Source of the DNA: Geomonas azotofigens
Lineage (GTDB): Bacteria; Desulfobacterota; Desulfuromonadia; Geobacterales; Geobacteraceae
Assembly (NCBI RefSeq): GCF_018919395.1
Contig: NZ_JAHLME010000003.1
Span: 124,001-188,000, forward strand
Direction: 5' to 3'
Length of the DNA: 64,000 nt
Part shown: one piece after another, positions 34,676 through 43,718 of the stretch
How the letters are laid out: every line of letters starts with the position of its first letter
Numbering within the stretch: the first letter of the stretch is position 1
The notes under the pieces: model-generated
Told to the model about the DNA's origin: nothing
Databases searched by the model: none
The model's input: only the letters and a program-made list of their open reading frames with translations
Program-made: the position numbers and the translations under genes

Positions 34676-35439
34676 ACGGCGACCGCCAAGCGGCACCGGT
34701 GTCATGACGAATACCGGCGCCGCCTGATGCAGTCAAAATTCAGACACCGATACAGTCTTTGACACCCTCTACCGTCTAGCGCCCGCTGACAGCTTCTCCC
34801 GTTTTCTTCCTTCAATCTTTCGCGATGTCATCCCCGAAAAAAATATCTATCCTTGCCCATTCAAATTTTTTTCCGATACTCTTCTAAACATGGGCTAAGT
34901 CCAGAGGATGAAATGGAAAAGCCAAGGAGCGCTTCATTGTTCTATCCCCGTTGCCTCGCAGCGAATTCGCCATGCCGAAATTTAGGCACGAAACCTGCTA
35001 TCTTCAACTGTGTCAAAAACGCGCTCCAAGGTTGCAGGCTCACCGGCATTGATGTCTGGATGCCGCGGTTTTTGCATTTACAACGCTCCGCGTAAGTGGT
35101 ATAGACTAGAGCCTGATCATTAGTAGAGGCTTTTGTTTTGTTGGGTGCAGTTGCGATCGACTCTGCCTGTCTGGCAGTCACGGTAATGTCACAAAGAACA
35201 GCCTTGGTCTTTTCGCTGTGAGCTACTGTCTGATCTCCTACTGCTGTTCCCGCCTTAATAGTAAACCACCCATTGCAAAGAGACTTGTGCAGGTGCGTTA
35301 TCCTCATTCCTATTGTTCTTCAGTGGGGTTTACGTTTACATTTAAATAAGTACATGATATACGATCCACCTGATCTCTGTTAAGTTTTGTGCCTTTCATA
35401 TGCCGTCTTTCGTGATTCCAGTTAGAGGTACAATCAAGC
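34676..35439. other. Long non-coding, lower-G+C gap before the export operon
   Basis: 764 bp with no supported gene. A hairpin (34690-34700 with 34713-34723) follows the dehydrogenase but lacks a T tract. The middle (34850-35330) is more A+T-rich than the flanks. Weak frames run both ways, including about 120 codons on the minus strand ending at 34942, but none has family resemblance. It may be a decayed gene or a long regulatory leader. A promoter lies at its right end. Confidence 0.5.
35335..35363 (+). promoter_or_regulatory. Predicted promoter of the polysaccharide export operon
   Basis: TTTACA (35335-35340), a 17-bp spacer, TATACG (35358-35363), about 75 bp before the ATG at 35440. Confidence 0.45.
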
Positions 35440-38163
35440 ATGAAAAGAATCCTGTTTCTCGTGGTAACGCTGTCACTTCTGTCCATCGCAACCGCCTTTT
35501 CCGCCTCCATCTCCGAGGATGCCTCCTCGAACGCGACTCCAACCTCAGCTAAAGAAGAAAACTCCTTCACGGTTTCTTCCGACTACTTCAGCACTCCCAA
35601 AGATGCCGAGGATGATGCTGTCAACCAGGAACAGGGTGACGATCAGCGTCAGGGGTATCGACGCGACTCTGATTCCCGGGAAACGGACCTTGACGGTACG
35701 GTCGATGACGGGAGCGTCAAGGCGTCCCAGGAGCGCCCCGAGGAGTTGAGGGATCCTAGCGGCAGGCAGGAGCGTGAACCAAAGGACGGCGTTGTGGCCA
35801 AGGACGACAAGCAAGGCCGCGACGACAAGGAGAAGAAGGAAAAGAAGGAGAAGAAAGAGAAGAAGGACAAGAAGGCGACGGCTAAAACTCCGGCCAAGAA
35901 GACGTTGCAGCCGGTAGTGGAGCCCTCGGTCCTGGAGAAGGCGATGGGGGAGAACCCCGTCATCATCGACAAAACCCGGCCCCAGCCTTATGGTTGGGAC
36001 CAGTTGACCCAGTTCGGCTACAGCTTCTTCAAGCGCGGCAAGGACAGCTTCGCGGCCCAGACCGACGTTCCGGTGGGGCCGGACTATATGGTGGGCCCGG
36101 GTGACCGGCTCGTCGTCACGCTTTGGGGGAGCATCAACGGCACCTATAAACTCGACGTGAACCGCAGCGGTGAGATCGTGATCCCGAAGGTCGGTACGGT
36201 GAAGATCGCGGGGGTAAGTTACGGCGAACTCCCCGCGCTGTTGAGAGGGAGCGTCGCGCGGATCTACAAGGACTTCCAGATCAACGTGAACCTGGACAAG
36301 CTGAGGCTGATCAAGGTCTACGTGGTGGGGGAGGTGACTTCCCCCGGCGACTACAACGTGAGCTCGCTTTCCACCGTGATCAGCGCCCTGTCCGCGGCGC
36401 AAGGCCCGACCAAGAACGGCAGCCTGCGCAACATCCAGATCAATCGCAACGGCAAGGTGGTGGAGACCATCGACCTCTACGATTTCTTCCTCCAGGGGGA
36501 TAAGGGGAAGGATATTCGGCTGCAGCCGGGGGACACCATCCTGGTTCCGGTCATCGGTCGCGTTGCGGGCATCGTCGGTAACGTGCGGCGTCCCGGCATT
36601 TACGAGCTGAAGGGGGAGACGTCCCTGAAGGACCTGTTCGCCCTTGGCGGCGGCGTCAATCCTACCGGTTACCTGCAGAGGGTGCAGTTGTACCGCGTCG
36701 AGGCGCATGACAAGAAGGTCGTCAACGACTTTAACCTCGACCTGAGCGGTGCGGCCGCGGAGCAGCGGACCTCAGGCATAAAGATGCAGGACATGGACCT
36801 GGTCAACGTCCTACCCATAGACAGCGTGCTGCGCGGCTATGTAAGGCTCGAAGGGCACGTCCTGCGCCCGGGCGACTACGCCCTGAAGCCCGGCATGAAG
36901 GTGAGCTCGCTTCTGCAGGGCGACAACCTCCTGCCCCAGTACCATGCCGGAGCCGGCCAGATCATCCGCCTCTACCCGCCCGATCTGCATCCGGAGATCG
37001 TCTACTTCGATGTCACCGGAGCTCTCAAGGGTGAACCGGCGCACGACCTCGAGCTCAAGGAATTTGACCGGGTCAAGATCTTCTCCAGGGACCAGATGGA
37101 GGAGACCCCCGTCGTCAAGGTGAGCGGCGAGGTGCAAAAGCCGGGTCAGGTCCGCTACCTCGAGAACATGACCGTGCGCGACCTGCTCATGCAGGCCGGC
37201 AACGTGAAGCTCTCCGCCTACCTCGGCAACGCCGAGATCGCCAGGATCAAGCGCACCGGCGACACCGTCACTTCCTATTCCATCCCTGTGAACCTCGAGG
37301 AGGCGCTCAAGGGGGGGGCGAATAACATTAAGCTGGAGCCTTTCGACGAGCTGACCGTGCGCCGCATTCCCAACTGGGCCGAGGCTACCGAGCGCTACGT
37401 GACACTCAAAGGCGAAGTCATGTTTCCCGGCACGTATCCCATCTACAAGGGGGAGCGTCTCAGCTCCGTCATCGCCCGCGCCGGTGGCTTCACCGAACTC
37501 GCCTATCTCAAGGGGGTCCGCTTCACCAGGGAAAACGTTCGCAAACTGCAGCAGCAGCGTATGGACGAAGCGCTCGACCGGGCGCAGGACCAGATCATCA
37601 AGTTGCAAAGCAACGTCTCCCAGACGGCAGCCTCGGCGGAAGAGGTGGCGAGTTCCAAGGCTACCCTCGACAACCTGATGCGCAGCATCGAGATCCTGAA
37701 AACGAAGAAGGCGGAGGGGCGCGTCCTGATGGAGATCACGTCGCTGCGCGACCTCAAGGGGAGCATGTACGATCTCGAACTGCAGGGCGGCGACCAGCTC
37801 ACCATTCCCAGCGACCCAGGCGGCGTCAACGTGATCGGGGACGTCTACAACCAGAGCACCGTCGTCACCCAGCGCGGCAGGGACGTCGAATGGTACCTTC
37901 ATCAGGTGGGTGGGCCGACCGGCGACGCCGACCGCGACGGCATTTACGTCGTGAAGGTGGACGGATCGGTGATCAGCCAAGCCAACTCCTCCCGTTTCCT
38001 GCTCTACAATTCTTTCTGGGGGAAACCACTGGACTCAGGCGACACTGTAATTGTGCCACGACAGTACGAGAAGACGGCGTGGCTAAGAAACATCAAGGAT
38101 GTCGCCGCGATTATCGGAAACATAGCAGTAACTGCCGGCGTAGTTCTTGCCGCAGGGAAATAG
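35440..38163 (+). CDS. SLBB-domain polysaccharide export protein (Wza-like, long form)
   Basis: 907 residues. The signal peptide is 1-22. A disordered, highly charged region spans about 50-160 and includes the Lys/Glu track KEKKEKKEKKEKKDKK (131-146). A polysaccharide-export domain starts at about 212 (DYMVGPGDRLVVTLWGSINGTY). Several SLBB units follow (KVYVVGEVTSPGDYNVSSL, GNVRRPGIYELKGETSLKDL, VKVSGEVQKPGQVRYLENM, VTLKGEVMFPGTYPIYKGE). A final hydrophobic helix (IGNIAVTAGVVLAAG) closes it. This is much longer than E. coli Wza (about 380 aa). It should form or gate the outer-membrane channel for the polymer made by this locus. Confidence 0.93.
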   Translation: MKRILFLVVTLSLLSIATAFSASISEDASSNATPTSAKEENSFTVSSDYFSTPKDAEDDAVNQEQGDDQRQGYRRDSDSRETDLDGTVDDGSVKASQERPEELRDPSGRQEREPKDGVVAKDDKQGRDDKEKKEKKEKKEKKDKKATAKTPAKKTLQPVVEPSVLEKAMGENPVIIDKTRPQPYGWDQLTQFGYSFFKRGKDSFAAQTDVPVGPDYMVGPGDRLVVTLWGSINGTYKLDVNRSGEIVIPKVGTVKIAGVSYGELPALLRGSVARIYKDFQINVNLDKLRLIKVYVVGEVTSPGDYNVSSLSTVISALSAAQGPTKNGSLRNIQINRNGKVVETIDLYDFFLQGDKGKDIRLQPGDTILVPVIGRVAGIVGNVRRPGIYELKGETSLKDLFALGGGVNPTGYLQRVQLYRVEAHDKKVVNDFNLDLSGAAAEQRTSGIKMQDMDLVNVLPIDSVLRGYVRLEGHVLRPGDYALKPGMKVSSLLQGDNLLPQYHAGAGQIIRLYPPDLHPEIVYFDVTGALKGEPAHDLELKEFDRVKIFSRDQMEETPVVKVSGEVQKPGQVRYLENMTVRDLLMQAGNVKLSAYLGNAEIARIKRTGDTVTSYSIPVNLEEALKGGANNIKLEPFDELTVRRIPNWAEATERYVTLKGEVMFPGTYPIYKGERLSSVIARAGGFTELAYLKGVRFTRENVRKLQQQRMDEALDRAQDQIIKLQSNVSQTAASAEEVASSKATLDNLMRSIEILKTKKAEGRVLMEITSLRDLKGSMYDLELQGGDQLTIPSDPGGVNVIGDVYNQSTVVTQRGRDVEWYLHQVGGPTGDADRDGIYVVKVDGSVISQANSSRFLLYNSFWGKPLDSGDTVIVPRQYEKTAWLRNIKDVAAIIGNIAVTAGVVLAAGK

Positions 38164-38202
38164 TGTGAGGACCAAACGATTACGGTTGGCCAGAGGACTT
38201 GA

Positions 38203-39384
38203 ATGAAGGCGGAACACAACATCGAAGCACAGGAAGTAGACCTCCTTGAGCTCCTGCATGTGCTTGTCAAGCGCAAGATGCTCATCATAAAGGTATGTGC
38301 CGTCACGACCATACTGGGATTGTGCTACAGCCTCACCCTCCCCGATTATTATTGCGCGACCGCGAAGATCCTTCCGCCACAGAAGGAAGGGGGAGGGGGG
38401 CTCTCGGCTCTCCTGGGGCAGGCGGGAGGGCTTGCGGCGCTCGCGGGTGGAGGCTTTGCCGGGAGCAGCGACCTCTACGTCGGCATACTCAAAAGCCGGT
38501 CCGTAGCCGATGCCGTCATCGCCCGGATGGATCTTGTCAACATCTACAAGGCCAAGAATCAGGAGGCCGCCCGCAGGACACTGGAAGGGGCGGTCAAGAT
38601 CCAGGGGGGGAAAGACGGCATAATCTCCATCGTTGCCGAGGACAAGGACCCCAAACGTGCCGCCGCGCTCGCCAACGCGTTCGTCCAGGAAATCGGGCGC
38701 ACGACCGTGAGGCTAAACCTTTCGAAGGTGGGGACGGAAAGGGTATTCCTGGAAAAGCGTCTCGAAATCGTCAAGAAGGATCTGCAGGCAGCTGAAGACG
38801 ATCTGAAGGCCTTCTCGCAACGCAACAAGATCGTTCAGGTGGACTCGCAGGCGAAGGCTTCCATCGAGGAGGCGGCGCGCCTGAAAGCGGAAGTGGCCGG
38901 CAGGGAGGTTCAACTCGCCGTGTTGCGGAGCAAGCAGACCGACGAGAGCCCCGAGGTCAAGGCGGCGCAGACAGGGATCCAGCGGCTGAAGCGGGAACTG
39001 GGGGCGGTCGCCGGCAGCGGGGGCGGTGGAGAGGGGATACCCGCCATCGGCAACGTCCCCAACGTGGGGCTCGAATATTCTCGCAAGCTCAGGGAACTAA
39101 AGACCCAGGAGGCGATCTTCGAGCAACTCACCAAGCAGTACGAGGCGGTAAAGATCAACGAGGCTAAGGATTCCTCCACCTTGCAGGTCCTCGACGAAGC
39201 GGTCCCCCCTTGGAACAAGAGCAGACCCAGGCGCTCGCTCATCGTGTTCATGGCCGCTGTTGCTGGCGGCATGGTGTCGGTAGTGGTGGTTTTTCTCCAG
39301 GAACTGGTTGCCAGGATGCCGGAGGAGGACCGCAGGAGGCTGGAGCAGGTGCGGAGGCAGCTCCCCTTCGGCGCGGGCACCTAA
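38203..39384 (+). CDS. Wzz-type polysaccharide co-polymerase
   Basis: 393 residues. The N-terminal Wzz motif (VDLLELLHVLVKRKMLIIKVCAVTTILGLCYSLTLP) gives transmembrane helix 1. A periplasmic coiled-coil region (about 150-300) follows. PPWNKSRPRRSLIVFMAAVAGGMVSVVVVFL forms the Pro-rich second helix. No C-terminal tyrosine kinase domain is present. It sets chain length and couples polymerisation to the SLBB export protein encoded 40 bp upstream. Confidence 0.92.
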   Translation: MKAEHNIEAQEVDLLELLHVLVKRKMLIIKVCAVTTILGLCYSLTLPDYYCATAKILPPQKEGGGGLSALLGQAGGLAALAGGGFAGSSDLYVGILKSRSVADAVIARMDLVNIYKAKNQEAARRTLEGAVKIQGGKDGIISIVAEDKDPKRAAALANAFVQEIGRTTVRLNLSKVGTERVFLEKRLEIVKKDLQAAEDDLKAFSQRNKIVQVDSQAKASIEEAARLKAEVAGREVQLAVLRSKQTDESPEVKAAQTGIQRLKRELGAVAGSGGGGEGIPAIGNVPNVGLEYSRKLRELKTQEAIFEQLTKQYEAVKINEAKDSSTLQVLDEAVPPWNKSRPRRSLIVFMAAVAGGMVSVVVVFLQELVARMPEEDRRRLEQVRRQLPFGAGT

Positions 39385-39475
39385 CTGCTCCCCCGTGCAG
39401 AGCGGTTCGCTTCATGACAAAACAGTTGCGTGGCTGGAAGGCCGGGCACATTGCCAGTTGAAACCCGGAGGAAGT

Positions 39476-40501
39476 ATGAACGTTGATTTCGCGATTGTTG
39501 GGTGCGGTGCCATCGGCTGCAGGCATGCCGCCGTCGTTGACGCCGAGAGGCGGGGCTCTATCGTGTCGCTTTGCGACGTGGAGCTTGGCAGAGCGAAGGA
39601 GCTGGCGGAGAAATACGGCCCCGAAATCCCCTGCTTTGATGACTTCGACCAGATGTTGCGCCATACCGATGCGTCCATCGTCAATATCTGCACGCCGCAC
39701 GGCCTGCACGCCGAGATGGCAATCAAGGCGGCCAACGCGGGGAAGCATATCCTCGTGGAGAAGCCGATGGCGCTGACGGTGAAGGATGCCAACGAGATGA
39801 TCGCCGCGGCGCAGGCCAACGGCGTGCACCTCATGGTGGTAAAGCAAAACCGGTTCAACGTGCCGATCGCGCTTACCAGGAACGCGTTGCAAACCGGTAA
39901 GCTCGGCCGCATCTTCATGGTGAAGTGCGATGTGCTGTGGAACCGTCACGACGGGTATTACCAGAGCTCCAACTGGCGTGGCAGGCTCGATCTGGAAGGG
40001 GGCGCGCTCTATACCCAGGCCAGCCATTTCATCGACCTTCTCAACTGGTGGTTCGGCGACGTGGTCGAGGTAGAGGCCGACGTCGCGACTTTCAACCACG
40101 ACGTCGAGATCGAGGACTGCGGCAACGCGCTGCTGAAGTTCGACTCGGGGGTAATGGGCGCTCTCACCTGGACCACCTGTGTCTACAACAAAAACTACGA
40201 GGGGAGCATCACCATCATAGGCGAGTTCGGCACCATCAAGATCGGCGGGCCGTACCTCAACAAGATCGAGTACTGGGACGTGCGCGCGCTGCCTCTGCAG
40301 GACGACATCGTCTTCTGCGACAAGCCCAACGCCTACGGCAAGTACCAGGGAACCAGCTCCAACCATGACAAGGTGGTGACAAACGTCGTGGCCAAGCTGT
40401 TGAACGAACGGCATCACGTGGTCGAGGGGGACGAGGGGGTCATGTCCATCAAGGCCATCGAGATGATCTACGCCAAGGCGCGCAGGCATCGGGGGGAATG
40501 A
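39476..40501 (+). CDS. Gfo/Idh/MocA sugar-nucleotide dehydrogenase (WbpB/WlbA-like)
   Basis: 341 residues. The NAD-binding start is VDFAIVGCGAIGCRHAAVV. ICTPHGLHAEMAIKAANAGKHILVEKPMALTVKDA carries the EKP catalytic Lys. The C-terminal beta domain includes GGALYTQASHFIDLLNWWFG. The HGLHAEMA and QASHFIDLLNW segments match the WbpB/WlbA group, which oxidises C3 of UDP-GlcNAcA before transamination. GGAGG precedes ATG 39476. The stop overlaps the acyltransferase start by 4 bp. Confidence 0.85.
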   Translation: MNVDFAIVGCGAIGCRHAAVVDAERRGSIVSLCDVELGRAKELAEKYGPEIPCFDDFDQMLRHTDASIVNICTPHGLHAEMAIKAANAGKHILVEKPMALTVKDANEMIAAAQANGVHLMVVKQNRFNVPIALTRNALQTGKLGRIFMVKCDVLWNRHDGYYQSSNWRGRLDLEGGALYTQASHFIDLLNWWFGDVVEVEADVATFNHDVEIEDCGNALLKFDSGVMGALTWTTCVYNKNYEGSITIIGEFGTIKIGGPYLNKIEYWDVRALPLQDDIVFCDKPNAYGKYQGTSSNHDKVVTNVVAKLLNERHHVVEGDEGVMSIKAIEMIYAKARRHRGE

Positions 40502-40968
40502 CGGTGCACCAGCCAATCATCAGGAAAGCCGGTATCCGGGACGTCGAGTTCGGCGAGAACGTCACCGTGGTGGAGCCGGTCAACATGTACGAGTGCCGGG
40601 TCGGCTCCGGCAGCTTCATAGGGCCGTTCGTCGAGATCCAGAAAGGGGCCGTCATCGGCGAACGATGCCGGGTCCAGTCCCACGCTTTCGTGTGCGAACT
40701 GGTCACCGTGGGCGACGACTGTTTCATCTCGCACGGCGCCATGTTCATCAACGACACGTTCAGCGGTGGCGGTCCGGCGGGGGGGCGCAAGGAGTTGTGG
40801 CGCTCGACGCGGCTGGGCTCCCACGTCTCCATCGGCACCAACGCCACCATCCTTCCCGTCACGATCTGCGACAACGTCGTGATCGGCGCAGGAGCCGTGG
40901 TCACCAAGGATATTGCCGAGCCCGGGATCTACGCAGGGAACCCGGCCCGCAAGATAAAGGGCATCTAA
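40498..40968 (+). CDS. Hexapeptide-repeat acyltransferase, first copy
   Basis: 156 residues of left-handed beta-helix repeats (VEFGENVTVVEPVNMYECRVGSGSFIGPFVEIQKGAVIGERCRVQSHAFVCE) ending GAVVTKDIAEPGIYAGNPARKIKGI, the xenobiotic acyltransferase type. It should transfer acetyl (or a longer acyl) group to an amino-sugar nucleotide. The likely substrate is the product of one of the adjacent aminotransferases. It is a paralogue of 43206-43718. ATGA overlap couples it to the upstream dehydrogenase. Confidence 0.85.
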   Translation: MTVHQPIIRKAGIRDVEFGENVTVVEPVNMYECRVGSGSFIGPFVEIQKGAVIGERCRVQSHAFVCELVTVGDDCFISHGAMFINDTFSGGGPAGGRKELWRSTRLGSHVSIGTNATILPVTICDNVVIGAGAVVTKDIAEPGIYAGNPARKIKGI

Positions 40969-40971
40969 CTC

Positions 40972-42111
40972 ATGACCGTACGCTTTCTTGACCTCCATGC
41001 ACAGTACCAGAGCATTTCCGACGAGATAGACGCCGCCATCGCCGGGGTCATCCGCGACTCCGCCTTCATCGGCGGCAGCTACCTGAAGAGCTTCGAGGAG
41101 AACTTCGCCGCCTACCTCGGCGCCCTATTCTGCATCGGCGTCGGCAACGGCACCGACGCCATCGAAATCGCCGTCGAGGCGCTGGGACTCCCGCCGGGAA
41201 GCGAGATACTCGTGCCGGCCAACAGCTTCATTGCCTCCAGCGAGGCGGTCACCAGGGGGGGGAGCAGGGTCGTCTTCTGCGACTGCGACCCGGAGACATA
41301 CACCATATCCGTCGCAGACGCCAGGCGGCGGGTGACCCCCAACACCAAGGCGATCGTGGCGGTGCACCTGTACGGCCACCCCTGCGACATGGACGCGGTG
41401 ATGGCGCTGGCCGCCGAGCACGACCTGTACGTGATCGAGGACGCAGCCCAGGCGCACGGGGCCAAGTACAAGGGGAGAAGGGTGGGAGGCATCGGAATCG
41501 TCGGTACCTTCAGCTTCTACCCGGGCAAAAACCTGGGAGCCTACGGCGACGGCGGTGCCATCGTCACCAACGATCCGGCACTGGCCAAGCGCTGCAGGAT
41601 GATAGCGAACCACGGCCGCGTCGAGAAGTACAACCACGAGTTCGAAGGGCGCAACTCCCGTCTCGACGGGCTGCAGGCCGCCATCCTTGACGTGAAGCTC
41701 AGGCACCTGGATCGCTGGCTGGAAACGCGCTGCGAGCTGGCCCGGTGCTACCTCGACGGGCTCTCGGGAGTTCCCGGGATAGTGCTCCCGGTGATTGCGC
41801 CCTGGGCGTTCCATGTCTGGCACCTGTTTGTGGTGCGCGTGGACGACCGCGAGGGGCTCAGCGCCTACCTAACCCGGCACGGGGTGCAGACCGGGGTGCA
41901 CTACCCGATTTCGCTGCCCCACCTGCGCGCCTACGCCCACCTTGACACCCCGCCGCTTCCGTGCAGCGGAGTGATCGCCGATCAGCTTTTGAGCCTACCC
42001 CTCGGGGACCAACTGACCACGGACGAGGTCCGGTCCGTCTGTCGGCTGATAAAAGCCTACCGCAGTGAATCCGAACACATAGAGAGCACCGCACAGGGTA
42101 TCTCAATCTAA
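40972..42111 (+). CDS. DegT/DnrJ/EryC1 sugar aminotransferase, first copy
   Basis: 379 residues of the PLP fold I family. VGNGTDAIEIAVEALGLPPGSEILVPANSFIASSEAV and VIEDAAQAHGAKYKG are followed by the PLP Lys in FSFYPGKNLGAYGDGGAIVTND. It resembles FdtB/QdtB-type 3-keto-6-deoxysugar aminotransferases as well as WbpE. The preferred keto-sugar is therefore uncertain. The start is 4 bp after the acyltransferase stop. Confidence 0.85.
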   Translation: MTVRFLDLHAQYQSISDEIDAAIAGVIRDSAFIGGSYLKSFEENFAAYLGALFCIGVGNGTDAIEIAVEALGLPPGSEILVPANSFIASSEAVTRGGSRVVFCDCDPETYTISVADARRRVTPNTKAIVAVHLYGHPCDMDAVMALAAEHDLYVIEDAAQAHGAKYKGRRVGGIGIVGTFSFYPGKNLGAYGDGGAIVTNDPALAKRCRMIANHGRVEKYNHEFEGRNSRLDGLQAAILDVKLRHLDRWLETRCELARCYLDGLSGVPGIVLPVIAPWAFHVWHLFVVRVDDREGLSAYLTRHGVQTGVHYPISLPHLRAYAHLDTPPLPCSGVIADQLLSLPLGDQLTTDEVRSVCRLIKAYRSESEHIESTAQGISI

Positions 42112-42121
42112 GGAGGAGAGG

Positions 42122-43216
42122 GTGAAAATCAACTTCATCGACCTGCAGGCGCAGTACCGTAAGTACCAGGGAGAAATCGACGAGGCGATCCACGCGGTCC
42201 TGGAGTCGTCGCAATACATCATGGGCAAAGACGTCACTCAGCTCGAAGCCGAGATGTGCGCCTACACTGGAGCCAAGCACTGCATCAGCTGCTCCAGCGG
42301 CACCGACGCGCTGCTGCTCGCGCTGATGGCTTGTGACATCAAGCCGGGCGACGAGGTGATCACCACCCCCTTCACCTTCATCGCCACCGCCGAAATGATC
42401 GCCTTCCTCGGCGCGGTTCCCGTCTTCGTCGACATCGACGAGACCAGCTACAACATCGACCCTCGCCTCATCGAGCAAAAGATCACCCCGAAGACTCGCG
42501 CCATCATTCCGGTTGCGCTTTACGGACAGCCGGCCGACATGGACGAGATCAACGCCATCGCGTCGCGCCACAACCTGACCGTCATTGAGGACGCGGCGCA
42601 GAGCTTCGGCTCCGAGTACAAGGGGAAAAAGAGCTGCAACCTGAGCCGGATCGGCTGCACGAGCTTCTTCCCGTCCAAGCCGCTTGGCTGCTACGGCGAC
42701 GGCGGCGCGGTCTACACCAGCGACGACGAACTCGCCGGCAAGCTCAGGCAGCTCATGAACCACGGCCAGGGCGAGCGCTACAAGCACAAGTACATAGGGA
42801 TCAACGGCCGCCTCGACAGCATCCAGGCCGCGATCCTGCGGGTGAAGCTCAAGTACTTCGATGAAGAGGTGCCTGTTCGCGCCGCGGTGGCAAGTCGCTA
42901 CAACGAACTGCTGGCCGGCGGGGAGGTGGTGACACCGTTTGTGAAGCCCGACCGCACTTCGGTGTACGCCCAGTACTCTGTTCGGGTCAAAAACCGCGAT
43001 GCGCTCGCGAAGAGGCTGAACGAACAAGGGGTGCCCACCGCCGTGCACTACCCGATCCCGCTGTACCGGCAGGAGGCGTTCGCGGGTTTGAGTTACGACG
43101 CCGCGGAGTTCCCGGTCGCCGAGAGGGTTTCCAGCGAGATCATGAGCCTGCCCATGAGCGCGTTCTTGACCGTCGAACAGCAAAAATACATAGCGGAGGC
43201 GATTCATGGCAAATAA
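42122..43216 (+). CDS. DegT aminotransferase, WbpE-like
   Basis: 364 residues. SSGTDALLLALMACDIKPGDEVITTPFTFIATAEMI, YGQPADMDEINAIASRHNLTVIEDAAQSFGSEYKGKKSCNLS and FFPSKPLGCYGDGGAVYTSDDELA (Lys in PSKPLG) follow P. aeruginosa WbpE closely as I recall it. They continue to SVYAQYSVRVKNRDAL and GVPTAVHYPIPLYRQ. WbpE aminates the 3-keto of UDP-3-keto-GlcNAcA. The start is GTG with GGAGGAG upstream. It overlaps the acetyltransferase start by 11 bp. Confidence 0.9.
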   Translation: MKINFIDLQAQYRKYQGEIDEAIHAVLESSQYIMGKDVTQLEAEMCAYTGAKHCISCSSGTDALLLALMACDIKPGDEVITTPFTFIATAEMIAFLGAVPVFVDIDETSYNIDPRLIEQKITPKTRAIIPVALYGQPADMDEINAIASRHNLTVIEDAAQSFGSEYKGKKSCNLSRIGCTSFFPSKPLGCYGDGGAVYTSDDELAGKLRQLMNHGQGERYKHKYIGINGRLDSIQAAILRVKLKYFDEEVPVRAAVASRYNELLAGGEVVTPFVKPDRTSVYAQYSVRVKNRDALAKRLNEQGVPTAVHYPIPLYRQEAFAGLSYDAAEFPVAERVSSEIMSLPMSAFLTVEQQKYIAEAIHGK

Positions 43217-43718
43217 CATCTTCATTCATCCGTCGGCGAACGTAGCCCCGTCCGCCCAAATCGGCGACAACACCAAGATCTGGATCAACTCGCAGATCAG
43301 GGAGAACACCAGGATCGGCGCCAACTGCATCATCTCCAAGGACACCTACCTTGATTTCGACGTGGTGCTCGGAGACAACTGCAAGCTGCAAAATGGCGTC
43401 TCGGTGTACCACGGCGTGACCATCGAGGAGGACGTGTTCGTGGGGCCGTACGCCGTCTTTACCAACGACAAGGTGCCCAGGGCCTTCAACGCCGACTGGC
43501 AGGTAACCCCGACCGTCGTCAAGAGGGGGGCGAGCATCGGGGCCAACGCGACCATCGTCTGCGGCGTCACCCTGGGCGAGTACTGCATGGTGGCCGCAGG
43601 GAGCGTGGTGACCAAGGACGTCGAGCCCTACTCCCTCGTTGTCGGAAACCCCGCCCGGCACTACAGCTACGTGGACAAGATGGGGAACAAGGTAGCCCGG
43701 AAGGAAGACGCGAAATGA
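43206..43718 (+). CDS. Hexapeptide-repeat N-acetyltransferase, WbpD/WlbB-like
   Basis: 170 residues. IFIHPSANVAPSAQIGDNTKIWINSQIRENTRIGANC, VYHGVTIEEDVFVGPYAVFTNDKVPRAF and KRGASIGANATIVCGVTLGEYCMVAAGSVVTKDVEPYSLVVGNPAR form the beta-helix. The NDKVPRA loop with the following catalytic His region is typical of WbpD/WlbB. These acetylate the 3-amine of UDP-GlcNAc(3NH2)A. Coupling with the WbpE-like gene fits that step. Confidence 0.9.
   Translation: MANNIFIHPSANVAPSAQIGDNTKIWINSQIRENTRIGANCIISKDTYLDFDVVLGDNCKLQNGVSVYHGVTIEEDVFVGPYAVFTNDKVPRAFNADWQVTPTVVKRGASIGANATIVCGVTLGEYCMVAAGSVVTKDVEPYSLVVGNPARHYSYVDKMGNKVARKEDAK

Noticed and set aside
34942..35307. A 121-codon minus-strand gene
   Set aside because: Weak ribosome site, odd composition, no recognised motifs, and it lies in an otherwise non-coding A+T-richer gap.
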